NCBI RefSeq assembly: GCF_010122465.1
Contig: NZ_WLZY01000009.1
Span: 54,719 to 118,718 of the forward strand
DNA length: 64,000 nucleotides
Reading direction: 5' to 3'
From: Phytoactinopolyspora mesophila
Lineage (GTDB): Bacteria; Actinomycetota; Actinomycetes; Jiangellales; Jiangellaceae
The translations under genes and the position numbers were made by a program. Below, piece by piece: positions 18,516-29,147 of the stretch. The notes beneath the pieces were generated by a model. It searched no databases, was not told the origin of the DNA, and saw nothing but the letters and a program-made list of their open reading frames with translations. Position 1 is the first letter of the stretch; each line of letters starts with the position of its first letter.

Positions 18516-20207
18516 ATGAGTGAAAGCCCCCAGACGGCGCCCGGCCACCCCGAGGCACCCACTGTCGACTCGATCGCCGATCAATACGTGGACGAGCTCA
18601 TCCGGCTCGACCCCTACGAGGCCACGTTCGCCGGCGTGACCGGCCACGATGCCGAATCCACTGACTATTCACCGGACGGCTACGCCGAACGGCTCGCGCT
18701 CACCAAGCGCACCTTGACCGCATTGGACCACGCCGTGGCGCGAGACGAACGCGAACGCGTGGCCGGAGAGGCGCTCCGGGAGCGCCTGGAGATGACGATC
18801 GCCACTGAGGAACTCGGGCTCGATCGCTCTCTACGCAACATCGCCAGTCCGGTGCATTCGGTCCGCGAGGTTTTCGACCTGATGGCCACCGAGACCGACG
18901 AACACTGGGCGGCACTCACCTCCCGGCTGCGCGACGTACCCGCGTCCCTGGACAAATACCGGCACACTCTCGAGGCCGATATCGCCGCCGGTTTGCTCCC
19001 TGCTCGCCGCCAGGTCGAGGCGGTCATCACGCAGCTCAACCGGGTGGCGGCGGAAGGATTCTTTACCGATCTGGTGCGTCCAGCTCCAGCGGCTGGGCGG
19101 GCTGAGCTCGAAAAGCTGGCTGCCGCCGCCGCTGAAGCCTATGCCCGCTTCGCGAGCTACCTGGGTTCAGACATCCACGGCCGCGCCCGCGTCGACGACC
19201 ACGTCGGACGTGATGCGTACCAGGTGGCCAGCCGGTACTTTCTCGGCGCGAGCATCGATCTCGACGAGACCTACGAATGGGGCCTCGCCGAGCTCAACCG
19301 CATCGAGGGCGAGATGGCCGAGGTGTCGCGTCAGATCGTCCCGGGCGGCTCGGTCGACGATGCCGTGGCCGCGCTCGACGCCGACCCGGACCGCACCATC
19401 CAGGGCGCGGAGGCGTTCCGGCGGTGGATGCAGGAGCTGTCCGACCGCACCGTCGCCGAGCTGAACGGTACCCACTTCGACATCCCGGAGCCGATCCGCA
19501 CGCTGGAATGCATGATCGCGCCCACCCAGGACGGCGTCATGTACTACACCGGCCCGAGCGAGGACTTCTCCCGGCCGGGCCGCATGTGGTGGTCCGTGCC
19601 GGAAGGCATGGACACGTTCTCCACGTGGAAGGAGAAGACCACGGTCTTCCACGAAGGAGTGCCCGGCCATCATCTTCAGATCGCCCAGGTCGCGTACCGG
19701 CGTGAGGTGCTGAACCGGTGGCAGCGACTGTTCTGCTGGATCTCCGGCCACGGCGAGGGCTGGGCACTTTATGCCGAGCATTTGATGGGCGAACTCGGGT
19801 ACCTCGACGACCCCGCTGACCGGCTCGGCATGCTTGACGCGCAGGCGTTGCGCGCGGCCAGGGTCGTCATCGACATCGGAGTCCACCTCCAGCTCGACAT
19901 TCCCGACGAGATCGTGCGCCGGGACGGGCTCCCGGCGGGGCCGTGGAATGCCGATGCCGCCTACGAGTTCCTCACCCGGCATACCCGGGAGTCGCCCGAG
20001 GTCGCTCGGTTCGAGATCATCCGGTATCTCGGATGGCCGGGCCAGGCACCGTCGTACAAGGTGGGGGAACGCATCTGGATGGCCGCGCGCCAGGACGCGC
20101 AGAAACGTCAGGGCGACGCCTTCGACCTGAAGGCGTTCCACCGGGCCGCGCTCGACCTCGGCACACTGGGTCTCGACCCGCTCCAGGACGCACTCGCCCG
20201 GCTCTGA
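18516..20207 (+). CDS. DUF885 family zinc metallopeptidase-like protein
   Basis: 563 residues, cytosolic (no signal peptide). It carries the DUF885 zinc-binding motif HEGVPGHH (an HExxxH variant) near residue 383, followed downstream by GHGEGWALYAE, which supplies the third ligand. Other family features are MYYTGPSEDFSRPG and LGWPGQAPSYKVG near the end. Members are thought to be carboxypeptidase-like; the substrate is unknown. It has its own leaderless promoter. Confidence 0.88.
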   Translation: MSESPQTAPGHPEAPTVDSIADQYVDELIRLDPYEATFAGVTGHDAESTDYSPDGYAERLALTKRTLTALDHAVARDERERVAGEALRERLEMTIATEELGLDRSLRNIASPVHSVREVFDLMATETDEHWAALTSRLRDVPASLDKYRHTLEADIAAGLLPARRQVEAVITQLNRVAAEGFFTDLVRPAPAAGRAELEKLAAAAAEAYARFASYLGSDIHGRARVDDHVGRDAYQVASRYFLGASIDLDETYEWGLAELNRIEGEMAEVSRQIVPGGSVDDAVAALDADPDRTIQGAEAFRRWMQELSDRTVAELNGTHFDIPEPIRTLECMIAPTQDGVMYYTGPSEDFSRPGRMWWSVPEGMDTFSTWKEKTTVFHEGVPGHHLQIAQVAYRREVLNRWQRLFCWISGHGEGWALYAEHLMGELGYLDDPADRLGMLDAQALRAARVVIDIGVHLQLDIPDEIVRRDGLPAGPWNADAAYEFLTRHTRESPEVARFEIIRYLGWPGQAPSYKVGERIWMAARQDAQKRQGDAFDLKAFHRAALDLGTLGLDPLQDALARL

Positions 20208-20221
20208 CCCGCCCCCATCCG

Positions 20222-20344
20222 GTGATCATGAGCAGAAATCCGCACCCCGCCCCCGTGATCATGAGCGGATTCCGGACGCTATAGCGACGTTATCGCGCTC
20301 ACGATCACGGGGTTGGGGGCAGGAATCGGCTCATGATCACGGGG
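20222..20344. repeat. Compound inverted/direct repeat, GTGATCATGAGC family
   Basis: Two direct copies of GTGATCATGAGC (20222-20233 and 20255-20266) face GCTCACGATCAC (about 20308-20319) and GCTCATGATCAC (20329-20340). CCCCGTGATCATGAGC pairs perfectly with the right end over 16 bp. It occupies the gap after the DUF885 gene. Confidence 0.8.
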
Positions 20345-20427
20345 ACAAAGTTCGCGAACCCGGACGCGGATGAGAACTATGTGGATCGTCCGACGCAACC
20401 GGGGCGAATAAAGGTGATCAACTTCGG

Positions 20428-20433
20428 TAGAGT
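20428..20433 (+). promoter_or_regulatory. -10 hexamer TAGAGT, leaderless maf start
   Basis: TAGAGT with 8 bases to the GTG at 20442. Confidence 0.4.
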
Positions 20434-20441
20434 GTGGGCGC

Positions 20442-21074
20442 GTGACGCGTTTGCTGCTCGCTTCGACTTCCCCGGCCCGGCTGGCCACCCTTCGCTCAGC
20501 CGGCATCGAGCCGGTGGTTCATCCACCAGGTGTCGACGAAGACGCCTTCCTCGCCGAGGCTCAGACCCGTTTCGGCCCTCTCACACCGGTCGACGTCGCC
20601 CTGACGCTTGCCCGGGCCAAGTCGGAGGCGGTAAGCGCCACCGCCTCCGGAGACATCCTGGTACTCGGCTGTGATTCCGTGCTCGAGTTCGACAAGCAAC
20701 ACTTCGGCAAGCCGGCCAGCCCGGACGAAGCAATCCAGCGATGGCAGCTGATGCGCAACAAGACCGGTGTCCTGCACACCGGTCATTGGCTGGTCGACGT
20801 CCGCCCCACCGTGGCCGGCGGCACCGGTGGCGCCATCGGCTCGAGTGCTTCGACTCGAGTGCATTTCGCGGATCTCAGCGACGCCGAGATCCGCGCGTAT
20901 GTCGCCACCGGTGAGCCGCTGCGAGTAGCCGGCGCGTTCACCATCGACGGTCTCGGCGGACCGTTCGTGTCCAGCTTGGAGGGCGACCACCACAACGTGA
21001 TCGGCCTGTCCCTCCCCCTGCTACGCAACCTGCTGGCCGACCTCGGCGTCGCCATCACCGACCTCTGGCGCTGA
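20442..21074 (+). CDS. maf: Maf-type nucleotide pyrophosphatase
   Basis: 210 residues. Maf proteins hydrolyse dTTP, UTP and modified nucleotides and have been linked to septum formation. The N-terminal signature LLLASTSPARLATLRSAG, the central LGCDSVLEFD, the FGKPASPDEA segment and LRVAGAFTIDGLGGPF are all visible. It starts with GTG. It matches the place of Maf between accE5 and accA3 in mycobacteria. Here the next plus-strand gene of that order (accA3) is 11.7 kb away. Confidence 0.93.
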   Translation: MTRLLLASTSPARLATLRSAGIEPVVHPPGVDEDAFLAEAQTRFGPLTPVDVALTLARAKSEAVSATASGDILVLGCDSVLEFDKQHFGKPASPDEAIQRWQLMRNKTGVLHTGHWLVDVRPTVAGGTGGAIGSSASTRVHFADLSDAEIRAYVATGEPLRVAGAFTIDGLGGPFVSSLEGDHHNVIGLSLPLLRNLLADLGVAITDLWR

Positions 21075-21101
21075 TGCGCCCAAACGCGCCGCTCTCCCGC
21101 G

Positions 21102-22517
21102 TCAGGTGGCCGGCAGGCCGCCGCGCGCGATCACGTCGCGGTACCAGTAGGCGGAGTCCTTCCAGGTGCGCTGCCCGGTGTCGTAGTCGACCCGGATGAT
21201 TCCGAATCGCCGGTCATAACCGTACGACCACTCGAAGTTGTCCATGAGCGACCACGCGAAGTACCCACGCACGTCGGCGCCATCGTCCATCGCCGCACCC
21301 ACGGCGTCGATGTGGTCATGCAGGTAGCTGATCCGCTTCGGGTCGTGAATCGAACCGTCGTCGGCTACAACATCCTCAAACGCAGCACCGTTCTCGGTCA
21401 CCATCTGCGGCAGGTCGGGGTACTCCCGGTGGATACGCACCAGCAGCTCGGTCATTCCTGAGGCGTCGATATTCCAGCCCATCGCGGTATAAGGCCCAGG
21501 CGGACGGACGAACTCCACGTCGGAGGCGCCCACCCACGGAGATCCCGCGGCGTTGCCGTGGCCGTCGGCGGCGCCTGGATCCCCGGTGCCGTCCCAGCGG
21601 CGGACCAGGTTGGTCGAGTAATAGTTCACGCCGAGCACGTCGAGCGGAATCTGGATCGTGGCGGTGTCACCGTCTCGCACGAACGACCAATCGGTGACGT
21701 GCGCGGTGTCTTCCCACAGGTCGGCCGGGTAACGGCCATCGAGCAGCGGACCGAGGAAGGCCCGGTTGGCCAGGGCGTCGATCTTTCGCACCGCATCCAC
21801 ATCGGCCACGCTGGAGGGATCCACCGGACGGGCGACGTGCAGGTTCAAGGTGATGGATACCTGCGCCCCCGGCAAGACCGACCGAATCGCCCGCCCAGCC
21901 AGGCCGTGCCCGAGATTGAGGTGGTGGACAGCCGCCAACGCCGCGGCAGGCTCGGTCCGGCCCGGAGCGTGCACACCTGAGGCATAGCCGAGATAAGCCG
22001 AACACCACGGCTCGTTGAGAGTCGTCCACAGGTGGATCCGGTCTCCCAGCTGACGGGCCATCTGTTCGGCGTACTCCTCGAACCGGTAGGCGGTGTCCCG
22101 GCTCGGCCACCCGCCCGCGTCTTCCAGCTCCTGGGGAAGATCCCAGTGGTACAGCGTGGCGACCGGCTTGATGCCGCGTTCCAGCAGCCCGTCGACAAGT
22201 CGCGAGTAGAAGTCGATGCCCTTCTGGTTGAAGGAACCGCTCCCACCCGGCTGCACCCGCGGCCAGGCGATCGAGAACCGGTAGGCATCCAGACCGAGCG
22301 CCGCGATGTGCTCGAGGTCCTCCGGAAGCCGGTGGTAATGGTCGCAGGCGACATCGCCGGTGTCTCCGTTGAGCGTCTTACCCGGCGTGTGAGAGAAGGT
22401 GTCCCAGATCGACGGACCCCGCCCGTCCTCCGCGGCAGCACCCTCGATCTGGTACGACGCGGTGGCCGAGCCCCAGACGAAGTCCTCAGGAAACCGGCGC
22501 GGGTTCTTGGCGTTCAT
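21102..22517 (-). CDS. GH1 beta-glucosidase
   Basis: Glycoside hydrolase family 1, cleaving terminal beta-glucosides or related sugars in the cytosol (no signal peptide). The N-terminus [19 protein letters not shown] is typical. The acid/base glutamate is in [10 protein letters not shown] and the nucleophile in [10 protein letters not shown]. The C-terminal [13 protein letters not shown] is the family signature. At 471 residues it is full length. It is the last gene of the LacI-controlled operon, and GAAGGAG precedes the ATG. Confidence 0.95.
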   Translation of the reverse strand: MNAKNPRRFPEDFVWGSATASYQIEGAAAEDGRGPSIWDTFSHTPGKTLNGDTGDVACDHYHRLPEDLEHIAALGLDAYRFSIAWPRVQPGGSGSFNQKGIDFYSRLVDGLLERGIKPVATLYHWDLPQELEDAGGWPSRDTAYRFEEYAEQMARQLGDRIHLWTTLNEPWCSAYLGYASGVHAPGRTEPAAALAAVHHLNLGHGLAGRAIRSVLPGAQVSITLNLHVARPVDPSSVADVDAVRKIDALANRAFLGPLLDGRYPADLWEDTAHVTDWSFVRDGDTATIQIPLDVLGVNYYSTNLVRRWDGTGDPGAADGHGNAAGSPWVGASDVEFVRPPGPYTAMGWNIDASGMTELLVRIHREYPDLPQMVTENGAAFEDVVADDGSIHDPKRISYLHDHIDAVGAAMDDGADVRGYFAWSLMDNFEWSYGYDRRFGIIRVDYDTGQRTWKDSAYWYRDVIARGGLPAT

Positions 22518-22548
22518 ATACGAATGTGCTCCTTCGGCGTATTGATGA

Positions 22549-24828
22549 TCACAGGGTCAGAGTCAGCTCGTCCGTGCCCACGGGAGCCTCGGCAACGCTG
22601 TCGTGCCCCACAAGCACAGCATTCCATCGTGTGGGAGCGTTCCCGAACTCGGCCCGGATGGTCACCGCGCGCCCGGACCGGCTGACGTGGAATCGTGCCC
22701 GCTCGCCACCATCGGCGCCCGGCAGCATCACAACAGAATCGTGTCCGTCGGCGATCTCATAGAGATGCAATGTCACACCGTCGGCGTAATCGTAGTCGGG
22801 GTGGTCGTCGACAGCGCCGAGCGGGAGCACGCTGTCCGGACGGACAAGAAGCGGCACACTCTCGAAGCCGTGTGCCTCCCGCACCCATCGCGGGCCCGTC
22901 ACCTTGCTGCCGTCCAGCAACGACGTCCAGGTGCCCTCCGGCACGTAGTACGAGACCTCGCCGGACTGCGACATGACCGGCGCCACCAGCAACCGGTCGC
23001 CGAACATGTACTGCAGCTCCAGGTGGCTGGTGGCAGGGTCGCCGGGGAACTCCAGCGCCATCGGCCGCATCATCGGGGTGCCGTGTTCCTGGACCTCCCG
23101 CATCGCCGAGGCCAGGTAGGGCATCAGACGCATCTTCAGCTTCGTGAACGCCCGCAGCACATCCACGGCTTCGTCGTCGAACGCCCACGGCACCCGGTAC
23201 GAACTGGAGCCGTGCAGCCGGCTGTGGGACGAGAGCATGCCGAAAGCACACCACCGCTTGAAGACGGCCGGATCCGGGGTGTTCTCGAAGCCACCGATGT
23301 CGTGGCTCCAGTAACCGAAGCCGGACATCGCCAGGGACAGCCCGCCACGTAGGTTCTCGGCCATCGCGGCGAAGGTCGAGTCGCAGTCTCCGCCCCAATG
23401 GACGGGGAACTGTTGCCCGCCGACGGTGGCTGACCGGGCGAAGACCACCGCTTCTCCGTCGCCATTGCGCTCCCGTAGCACGTCGAAGACGGTCTGGTTG
23501 TACATCTGCGTGTAGTAGTTGTGCATCCGGGTCGGATCCGAGCCGTCATCCCACACGACGTCTGTCGGCACCCGCTCACCGAAGTCGGTTTTGAAGGAGT
23601 CGACCCCCATGTCCATCAGGCGGCGCAGGTGGGCGGCGTACCAATCCCGCGCGTCCGGATTGGTGAAGTCTACGAGCGCCATGCCGGCCTGCCACATGTC
23701 CCACTGCCACACCGAGCCGTCCGGGCGCCGTACCAAGTAACCCTTGGCCTTACCCTCCTCGAAAAGGCGGGAACGCTGGGCGATGTAGGGGTTGATCCAG
23801 AGACATATCTTCAGCCCGCGTGCCTTGAGCCGCTCCAGCATGCCCTCGGGGTCAGGGAAGGTACGGGGATGCCACTCGAAGTCGGACCAGTGAAACTCCC
23901 GCATCCAGAAACAATCGAAGTGAAAGACACTCAGCGGGATGTCCCGCTCGGCCATACCGTCGATGAACGACGACACCGTGGCCTCGTCGTACTCGGTCGT
24001 GAACGACGTCGACAGCCACAGTCCGTAGGACCACGCCGGAACTCGAGGGGGGCGGCCGGTCAGCTCGGTGTACCGGCGCAGAATCTCCTTGGGCGTCGGC
24101 CCGTAGATGACGAAGTACTCCAGCTCGTGACCCTCGACGCTGAACTGCGTCCGGGACACGATCTCCGAGGCGATCTCGTAAGACACCAGGCCGGGATGGT
24201 TGACGAACACCCCGTATCCGGCGTTTGTCAGGTGAAAGGGCACGTTCTTGTATGCCTGCTCGCTGGCCGTGCCGCCGTCGTTGTTCCAGATGTCGACCGA
24301 CTGCCCGTTCTTCACAAACGGACCGAACCGCTCGCCGAGCCCGTACACGGTGTCGCCCGGGCTCAGGTCGAGCCGCTCGACGACGTGGTGGCGGCCGTCG
24401 CCGGTGGTCATGAACCCCATACCGTCCGGGCCTGACGACGTCAGCAGCCGGTCACCCGCGGCGAACTCGACCCGCCACCGCTCGCCTCGACGCACCCGCG
24501 CGGTGAGCCCGCCGGTGGTGAGCTCCGCGACGTCGTCGTCGATGTGTACCGACACATCCGGATCACCCGCACCCGGAAGCTCAAAATGCGGCCCCCGGTC
24601 AACGCCTCCGGCGTGGTGGGTCAGGCGGACCGAGACCACTCCTGCCATCGGAGAGGAGAAGCGCACTGTGGCCAGTGGACGATTCAGCGTGTCACCGCGG
24701 TGCCGGATGTGCCGCGTCGGAGCGTACGCGGTGAATCCGGCGTCACTGGGTTCCACGTCGTACGCCTCGGCCGGGTGCAACGCCTGGACACCGGGGCGCA
24801 GGCCCCAGTAGCCATCAGTGAACTTCAA
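22549..24828 (-). CDS. yicI: GH31 alpha-xylosidase
   Basis: Cytosolic GH31 enzyme of the YicI type that releases alpha-xylose from isoprimeverose-like or xyloglucan fragments. 759 residues against 772 for E. coli YicI, whose N-terminal MKFSDGNW is closely matched by MKFTDGYW. The nucleophile is in [11 protein letters not shown] and the acid/base is in [10 protein letters not shown]. The start is TTG with AAAGGA upstream, chosen from the YicI alignment. With the GH1 enzyme and the ABC importer it suggests uptake and breakdown of xylose-decorated glucan oligosaccharides. Confidence 0.93.
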   Translation of the reverse strand: MKFTDGYWGLRPGVQALHPAEAYDVEPSDAGFTAYAPTRHIRHRGDTLNRPLATVRFSSPMAGVVSVRLTHHAGGVDRGPHFELPGAGDPDVSVHIDDDVAELTTGGLTARVRRGERWRVEFAAGDRLLTSSGPDGMGFMTTGDGRHHVVERLDLSPGDTVYGLGERFGPFVKNGQSVDIWNNDGGTASEQAYKNVPFHLTNAGYGVFVNHPGLVSYEIASEIVSRTQFSVEGHELEYFVIYGPTPKEILRRYTELTGRPPRVPAWSYGLWLSTSFTTEYDEATVSSFIDGMAERDIPLSVFHFDCFWMREFHWSDFEWHPRTFPDPEGMLERLKARGLKICLWINPYIAQRSRLFEEGKAKGYLVRRPDGSVWQWDMWQAGMALVDFTNPDARDWYAAHLRRLMDMGVDSFKTDFGERVPTDVVWDDGSDPTRMHNYYTQMYNQTVFDVLRERNGDGEAVVFARSATVGGQQFPVHWGGDCDSTFAAMAENLRGGLSLAMSGFGYWSHDIGGFENTPDPAVFKRWCAFGMLSSHSRLHGSSSYRVPWAFDDEAVDVLRAFTKLKMRLMPYLASAMREVQEHGTPMMRPMALEFPGDPATSHLELQYMFGDRLLVAPVMSQSGEVSYYVPEGTWTSLLDGSKVTGPRWVREAHGFESVPLLVRPDSVLPLGAVDDHPDYDYADGVTLHLYEIADGHDSVVMLPGADGGERARFHVSRSGRAVTIRAEFGNAPTRWNAVLVGHDSVAEAPVGTDELTLTL

Positions 24829-24854
24829 CGTGCTTGTCCTTTCGAAGAGCGTGC

Positions 24855-25748
24855 TTACTTGACGGCACCAGCGGTGATGCCGCGCGCTAGGGTGCGCTGG
24901 AAGATGAGGAAGAAGATCACCGCCGGGATCACGCCGAGCAGCGCCGCCGCGCTGGTGGTGGTCGCGTCCATGAGCCGCTCCCCCTGCAGTACGCCGAGGG
25001 CGACGGGGACGGTCTGGCGATCGTTGGAGATTAGGAAGATCAGTGGGATGAAGAACTCATTCCACGTCCAGATGAAGAAGAAGACGAACAGCACCGACAG
25101 GGTTGGCCGGCTGATCGGGAACACGACCCGCCAGAGCACCTGCCATTTCGACGCGCCGTCGAGTGCGGCCGCCTCCAGCAGTTCTTTGGGGAACGTGCCG
25201 AACACCGAGGCGAGCAGGTAGGTGCCGAAGGCACTCTGAATCACCGTGAAGATCAAGATCACGGCCAGCTGGGTGTTGTAGAGGCCCACCTGGTTCGACA
25301 TGTAGTACAGCGGGTAGATCAAGGCCTCGTGCGGGAGCATGTTCGCGATGAGGAAGAGCACGATGATGCTCAGCCGGCCTTTGACCCGGCCGATGCCCAG
25401 CGCGTAGGCGTTGAACAGCGACACCACCACGGCCAGGACCGCCACCGAACCGGCGATCATGAACGAGTTCCACAGCTTCTGGCCGAAGTTGACCTGCTTC
25501 CAGAAGTTGATCATGCCGTCGAGATACAGCTCCGTGGGCAGTGCCAACGGACCAGCGGTGGAATACTCGGCCGGCGATTTGAAGGCGTTGAGCAGGATGA
25601 TCGCGAACGGGAACAGCACCACCGCGGCACCGGCGATCAACAACGCGAGGACCAGCCAGCGCGTCGCCCCGCGATGATGCCGGTCCGCCCGTTTCGGCAA
25701 ACTCTCGACCGGCGCGGCGGCCCGTGGCTCGGCCTGTGTCGGGGTCAT
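24855..25748 (-). CDS. ABC sugar transporter permease (MalG type)
   Basis: 297 residues with six predicted membrane segments and the EAA loop (ELLEAAALDGASKWQVLWRVVFP) at about 195-217, which contacts the ATPase. The ATG at 25748 overlaps the upstream permease stop by one base (TGATG), so translation is coupled. The longer open frame is the shadow of the partner gene. Confidence 0.93.
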   Translation of the reverse strand: MTPTQAEPRAAAPVESLPKRADRHHRGATRWLVLALLIAGAAVVLFPFAIILLNAFKSPAEYSTAGPLALPTELYLDGMINFWKQVNFGQKLWNSFMIAGSVAVLAVVVSLFNAYALGIGRVKGRLSIIVLFLIANMLPHEALIYPLYYMSNQVGLYNTQLAVILIFTVIQSAFGTYLLASVFGTFPKELLEAAALDGASKWQVLWRVVFPISRPTLSVLFVFFFIWTWNEFFIPLIFLISNDRQTVPVALGVLQGERLMDATTTSAAALLGVIPAVIFFLIFQRTLARGITAGAVK

Positions 25749-26692
25749 CAGCCGCGCTCCTTCCGCTCGCTGCGTGCCTGGAATCGGATGAAGACGATGC
25801 TCAGCACGATGATGATCAGGGTGAGGACGGTGGAGATCGCCGCGCCGTACCCGACGTTCGCCCGCTCGAAGAAGTTCTGATAAGCGAAGTACGACGGCAC
25901 GTTGGTGGCATCGCCCGGCCCACCCCGGGTCAGCACGAACACCGGGCCGAACACCTTCATAGCGGCGATGGTGCACGTCAGCGCGACCACGAACGTCTCG
26001 GGCTTGATCTGCGGGATGGTGATCGCCCGGAACCTGCGGAACCACCCGGCACCGTCGATCTCCGCGGCTTCGTACAGCTCGGGGTCGACCCGCTGCAGCG
26101 CAGCCATGAAGATCACCACCGGGTAGCCGATCTGAACCCACACCATGATCGCCATCACGCTCGGCAAGGCCGTGCTCGGATCACCCAGCCAGTTCTGAGC
26201 CAGGTCACCGAGCCCGACAGCCTCGAGGATGTTGTTCAGAGCACCGTTCTGCGGGCGCAGGATCCAGCCCATGACGATTCCCGCGATGGCTACCGGCAAA
26301 ATCTGCGGCAGGTAATAGAGCGCGCGCAGGGTGCTGGCTGCCCGCCCGCCGAAACGTTTGCCGATCACATCGAAGAGCACGGAGGCCAGCAGGAGACCGA
26401 CACTGGTGGGGATGATCACCATCGCGATGATCATGGCGATGGAGTTCCGGAACGACGCCCAGAAGGTGTCGTCGGCGAACAGGCGGGTGTAGTTGTCGAA
26501 CCCGATCCAGGCGATGTCACCGACGCCCGGCCAGCTCGCGAAGCTCAGTCCCACGTTCATCACGAACGGGACCACGATGATCACGGAGAACAGCAAGCCG
26601 CCCGGAAGAAGGTAAAGCCAGTACACCGGGCTCTTGCCCGTGACCCGGCCGCCTTGTGGCGGCCGGGTTCGTTGCTGCGTGGGTGTAGACAT
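25748..26692 (-). CDS. ABC sugar transporter permease (MalF type)
   Basis: 314 residues with six predicted membrane segments; a cytoplasmic N-terminus rich in Pro/Arg precedes the first one at about 27-49. The EAA loop reads ELYEAAEIDGAGWFRRFRAI. Partner of the downstream MalG-type permease. No obvious ribosome site, so it may rely on coupling with the binding-protein gene 17 bases upstream. Confidence 0.93.
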   Translation of the reverse strand: MSTPTQQRTRPPQGGRVTGKSPVYWLYLLPGGLLFSVIIVVPFVMNVGLSFASWPGVGDIAWIGFDNYTRLFADDTFWASFRNSIAMIIAMVIIPTSVGLLLASVLFDVIGKRFGGRAASTLRALYYLPQILPVAIAGIVMGWILRPQNGALNNILEAVGLGDLAQNWLGDPSTALPSVMAIMVWVQIGYPVVIFMAALQRVDPELYEAAEIDGAGWFRRFRAITIPQIKPETFVVALTCTIAAMKVFGPVFVLTRGGPGDATNVPSYFAYQNFFERANVGYGAAISTVLTLIIIVLSIVFIRFQARSERKERG

Positions 26693-26709
26693 CAGCGACA
26701 GAACGGCTA

Positions 26710-28035
26710 CTAGTTAGGAACGTTGTCGAGGCCAGATTCGTAGGCAAGCTGCAGTTGTTCCAGCACCTCCGCCGGCGTCGCGTTCTGGTTGATCAACTGC
26801 TGGAGCGCACCCACGAGGTCGTCGTAGAAGCCCGGCACCGGCCAGTCCGGGTAGAAGGCCAGTCCGTCGGCGTCGCTGATCTCGTTGAACACCGTGATCA
26901 GCTCTTCGCTCTTCTCGTCGGTGATGTCATCAGGGTCCGCGTCGACCGGCACTCCGCCATTGTTGCCGAGCAGCGCCTGGATCTCCGGCCGCATCGTGAT
27001 CTCGATGAACTGGTAGGCGAGGTCCTTGTTCTCCGAGGCCGTGGGGACAACCCAGAGGTTCCCGCTCGAGCCGGGGTGCAGATCCGAGCCTGGGAAGGTG
27101 TCGATGCTCCAGTCGAAGCCGTCGATCTCGTCGACGAACCGGCCGTACCACCACGAGCCCGAGTACAGCATCGGGTAGTCGCCGGCGATGAAGGCGGTGC
27201 CCATGTCTTCGGCGGACAGACCGGCGGAGTAATCACCGATGTAACCTGCCTGGACCCACTCACTGAACGTCTCGGCGCCGTAGCTCAGCGCCGCGCCGGA
27301 GAAGTCCACCGGGTTCTCGTACAGCTGGTAGTCGTTCACGAACTGCCGGTCGGCCTGGCTGAGCGCGAGTTCGTAGAACAACTGACCGGCTGGGTACTCC
27401 GCGCCGGACATCGCCAGGGGCGTCACGTCGTTGGCGACGAACTCGTCCATCGCGGCCACGAGGTCATCGTAGGTCTCCGGGATGGCGACGCCGTGCTCCG
27501 CGAAGAGGTCCTCGTTGAAATAGAGCATGACGAACTCGCCGTAGTTCGGAATGCCGTACCAGGCACCGTCGCCCATCACGCCGTTCTCGTCGTACCGGGC
27601 GGTGGTCTGCACGCTGGGCGCGAGTTGCTCGTCCCAGCCGTACTCCGCCACGGCGTCGGAGATGTCGGTCAGCAGCCCCTGGGAGGCGAGCAGGCCGGCA
27701 CTCGCGTTGCCCTTGTTGTATTCGAGGATGTCCGGCGCCTCGGAGGTGTTGAGAACCATGTTGGCGGTCTGCCGGATCTGCTCGAAGGACTTCTCCTCGA
27801 ACTCGACCGTCGCACCAGTCTCTTCCTCGAAGATGCGCATGGCCTCGTCCCAGGCGATGCCCATAGCGCTGTTCTCACCCTCGTAGTGCCACAGGCTCAA
27901 TGTGCCGCCAGAAGTGGCCTGGCCGCCGTCGTCGCCGGTGGCCTGGCCGCCGTTGTCGTCGCCACCGCACGCGGCAAGAACCAGCGCACTCGCGGCCACA
28001 AGGCCGGCAGCCTGCAAGGATCGGGTTGTTCGCAT
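26710..28035 (-). CDS. ABC sugar-binding lipoprotein
   Basis: 441-residue family 1 extracellular solute-binding protein. The lipoprotein signal ends with LAAC, followed by a Gly/Asp linker. The domain shows typical features such as LSLWHYEG near the N-terminus, YNKGNASAGLLASQG, and SGSWWYGRF. It is probably the receptor for xylosylated or beta-linked oligosaccharides, inferred from the hydrolases. GGGAG lies upstream of the ATG. No ABC ATPase gene is present in this operon. Confidence 0.93.
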   Translation of the reverse strand: MRTTRSLQAAGLVAASALVLAACGGDDNGGQATGDDGGQATSGGTLSLWHYEGENSAMGIAWDEAMRIFEEETGATVEFEEKSFEQIRQTANMVLNTSEAPDILEYNKGNASAGLLASQGLLTDISDAVAEYGWDEQLAPSVQTTARYDENGVMGDGAWYGIPNYGEFVMLYFNEDLFAEHGVAIPETYDDLVAAMDEFVANDVTPLAMSGAEYPAGQLFYELALSQADRQFVNDYQLYENPVDFSGAALSYGAETFSEWVQAGYIGDYSAGLSAEDMGTAFIAGDYPMLYSGSWWYGRFVDEIDGFDWSIDTFPGSDLHPGSSGNLWVVPTASENKDLAYQFIEITMRPEIQALLGNNGGVPVDADPDDITDEKSEELITVFNEISDADGLAFYPDWPVPGFYDDLVGALQQLINQNATPAEVLEQLQLAYESGLDNVPN

Positions 28036-28057
28036 GGTGTCGTCACTCCCTGATTCG

Positions 28058-29113
28058 TTATGACGGGTTGGCTGTTCTTGGTCTTCGGTACGGCGCTCGG
28101 TCCGGGGGCACGCCGGTAGTGGCCTGCAGGTCGAGCCTGCAGGGGACGAGCTCGTGCAAGATCGCGCGGTCGCCGCTCTCGATCCGATCGATCAGCGATG
28201 TCACCCCGAGCCGCCCCAGTTCGGGACCGGGCGCGGACATCGTCGTCAACCGGGGATGGCTCAACGCCCCCACTCGGGGCGAGGACACGATCGACAAGAC
28301 CGAGATGTCGTCCGGGATCCGCCGGCCGCTTTCCAGTAGTTCGGCGACAGCACCCAATGTCGCCGAGTCGTTCATCGTCACCAGCGCGGTGATCTCCGGG
28401 TTGGTGTCGAACAGCTCGTTCACCGCGGCCCGCCCGGCATCCGCGGAGTCGTCACAGTGGTAGATGACCGTGCCCAGACCATGCTCGGCCATGTACCGGC
28501 TGAACGCTTCCCCGACCCGGACAGTCGGCCCGTACCCGGCGTCATGGCTGGTCTTGGAATGGCTGAGCAGCGCGATGTGCCGGTGCCCGAGCCCGACGAT
28601 GTGCTCAAGAGCGTCGCGGACCGTGGCCTCGAAGTCGATGTCCGCGTAATCGAGTGCCTCGGAGTCAGCCGTGCGCCCGATCAGCGTGAACGGCGTACGG
28701 CTCTCCCGGAGCAGGCCTACCCGGGGGTCGTCCAGGCGGACCTCCATGACCAGCACGCCATCGGCCAGGTGCTGGTGGATGAGCGCGCGGGTCTCCCCGA
28801 CCTCGTCGTCGCCGATAGGCCACAACACCAGGTGGTATCCACGCTCCCGGGCGGTCTCGGCCGCAGCCGTGACGAACTCGAGCGCCGTGCCGGACAGCCC
28901 GCGTTCGATGGACGGGAAGAGCATCGCGATGATGCGCGTCCGGCGGCTGGCCAGACTCCGCGCGATCGCATTCGGCTGGTAGCCGAGCTCGTCCATGGCG
29001 ACCTGGACCCGCGCCCGCGTCTTCTCGGAGACCGGCCGCGCACCGGTCAGCGCGTAAGACACCGTGCTGACAGAGACACCGGCGAGCTTCGCTACGTCAT
29101 GCATCGTGGCCAT
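28058..29113 (-). CDS. LacI-family transcriptional repressor
   Basis: 351 residues. The helix-turn-helix is at 1-26 (MHDVAKLAGVSVSTVSYAL) with the hinge helix near 50-58 (AIARSLASRR), then a periplasmic-binding-protein-like effector domain from 60. First gene of the operon regulator-receptor-permeases-GH31-GH1, so it is probably autoregulated through the three operator-like sites upstream. A strong GGGAGGGGG precedes the ATG. Confidence 0.94.
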   Translation of the reverse strand: MATMHDVAKLAGVSVSTVSYALTGARPVSEKTRARVQVAMDELGYQPNAIARSLASRRTRIIAMLFPSIERGLSGTALEFVTAAAETARERGYHLVLWPIGDDEVGETRALIHQHLADGVLVMEVRLDDPRVGLLRESRTPFTLIGRTADSEALDYADIDFEATVRDALEHIVGLGHRHIALLSHSKTSHDAGYGPTVRVGEAFSRYMAEHGLGTVIYHCDDSADAGRAAVNELFDTNPEITALVTMNDSATLGAVAELLESGRRIPDDISVLSIVSSPRVGALSHPRLTTMSAPGPELGRLGVTSLIDRIESGDRAILHELVPCRLDLQATTGVPPDRAPYRRPRTANPS

Positions 29114-29147
29114 CCGGTCCCCCTCCCAGTACGAGCCTTCAGGTCAA

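Noticed and set aside
20222..20344. Repeats that could suggest a CRISPR array
   Set aside because: Only two direct copies with inverted partners, no regular spacers and no cas genes.
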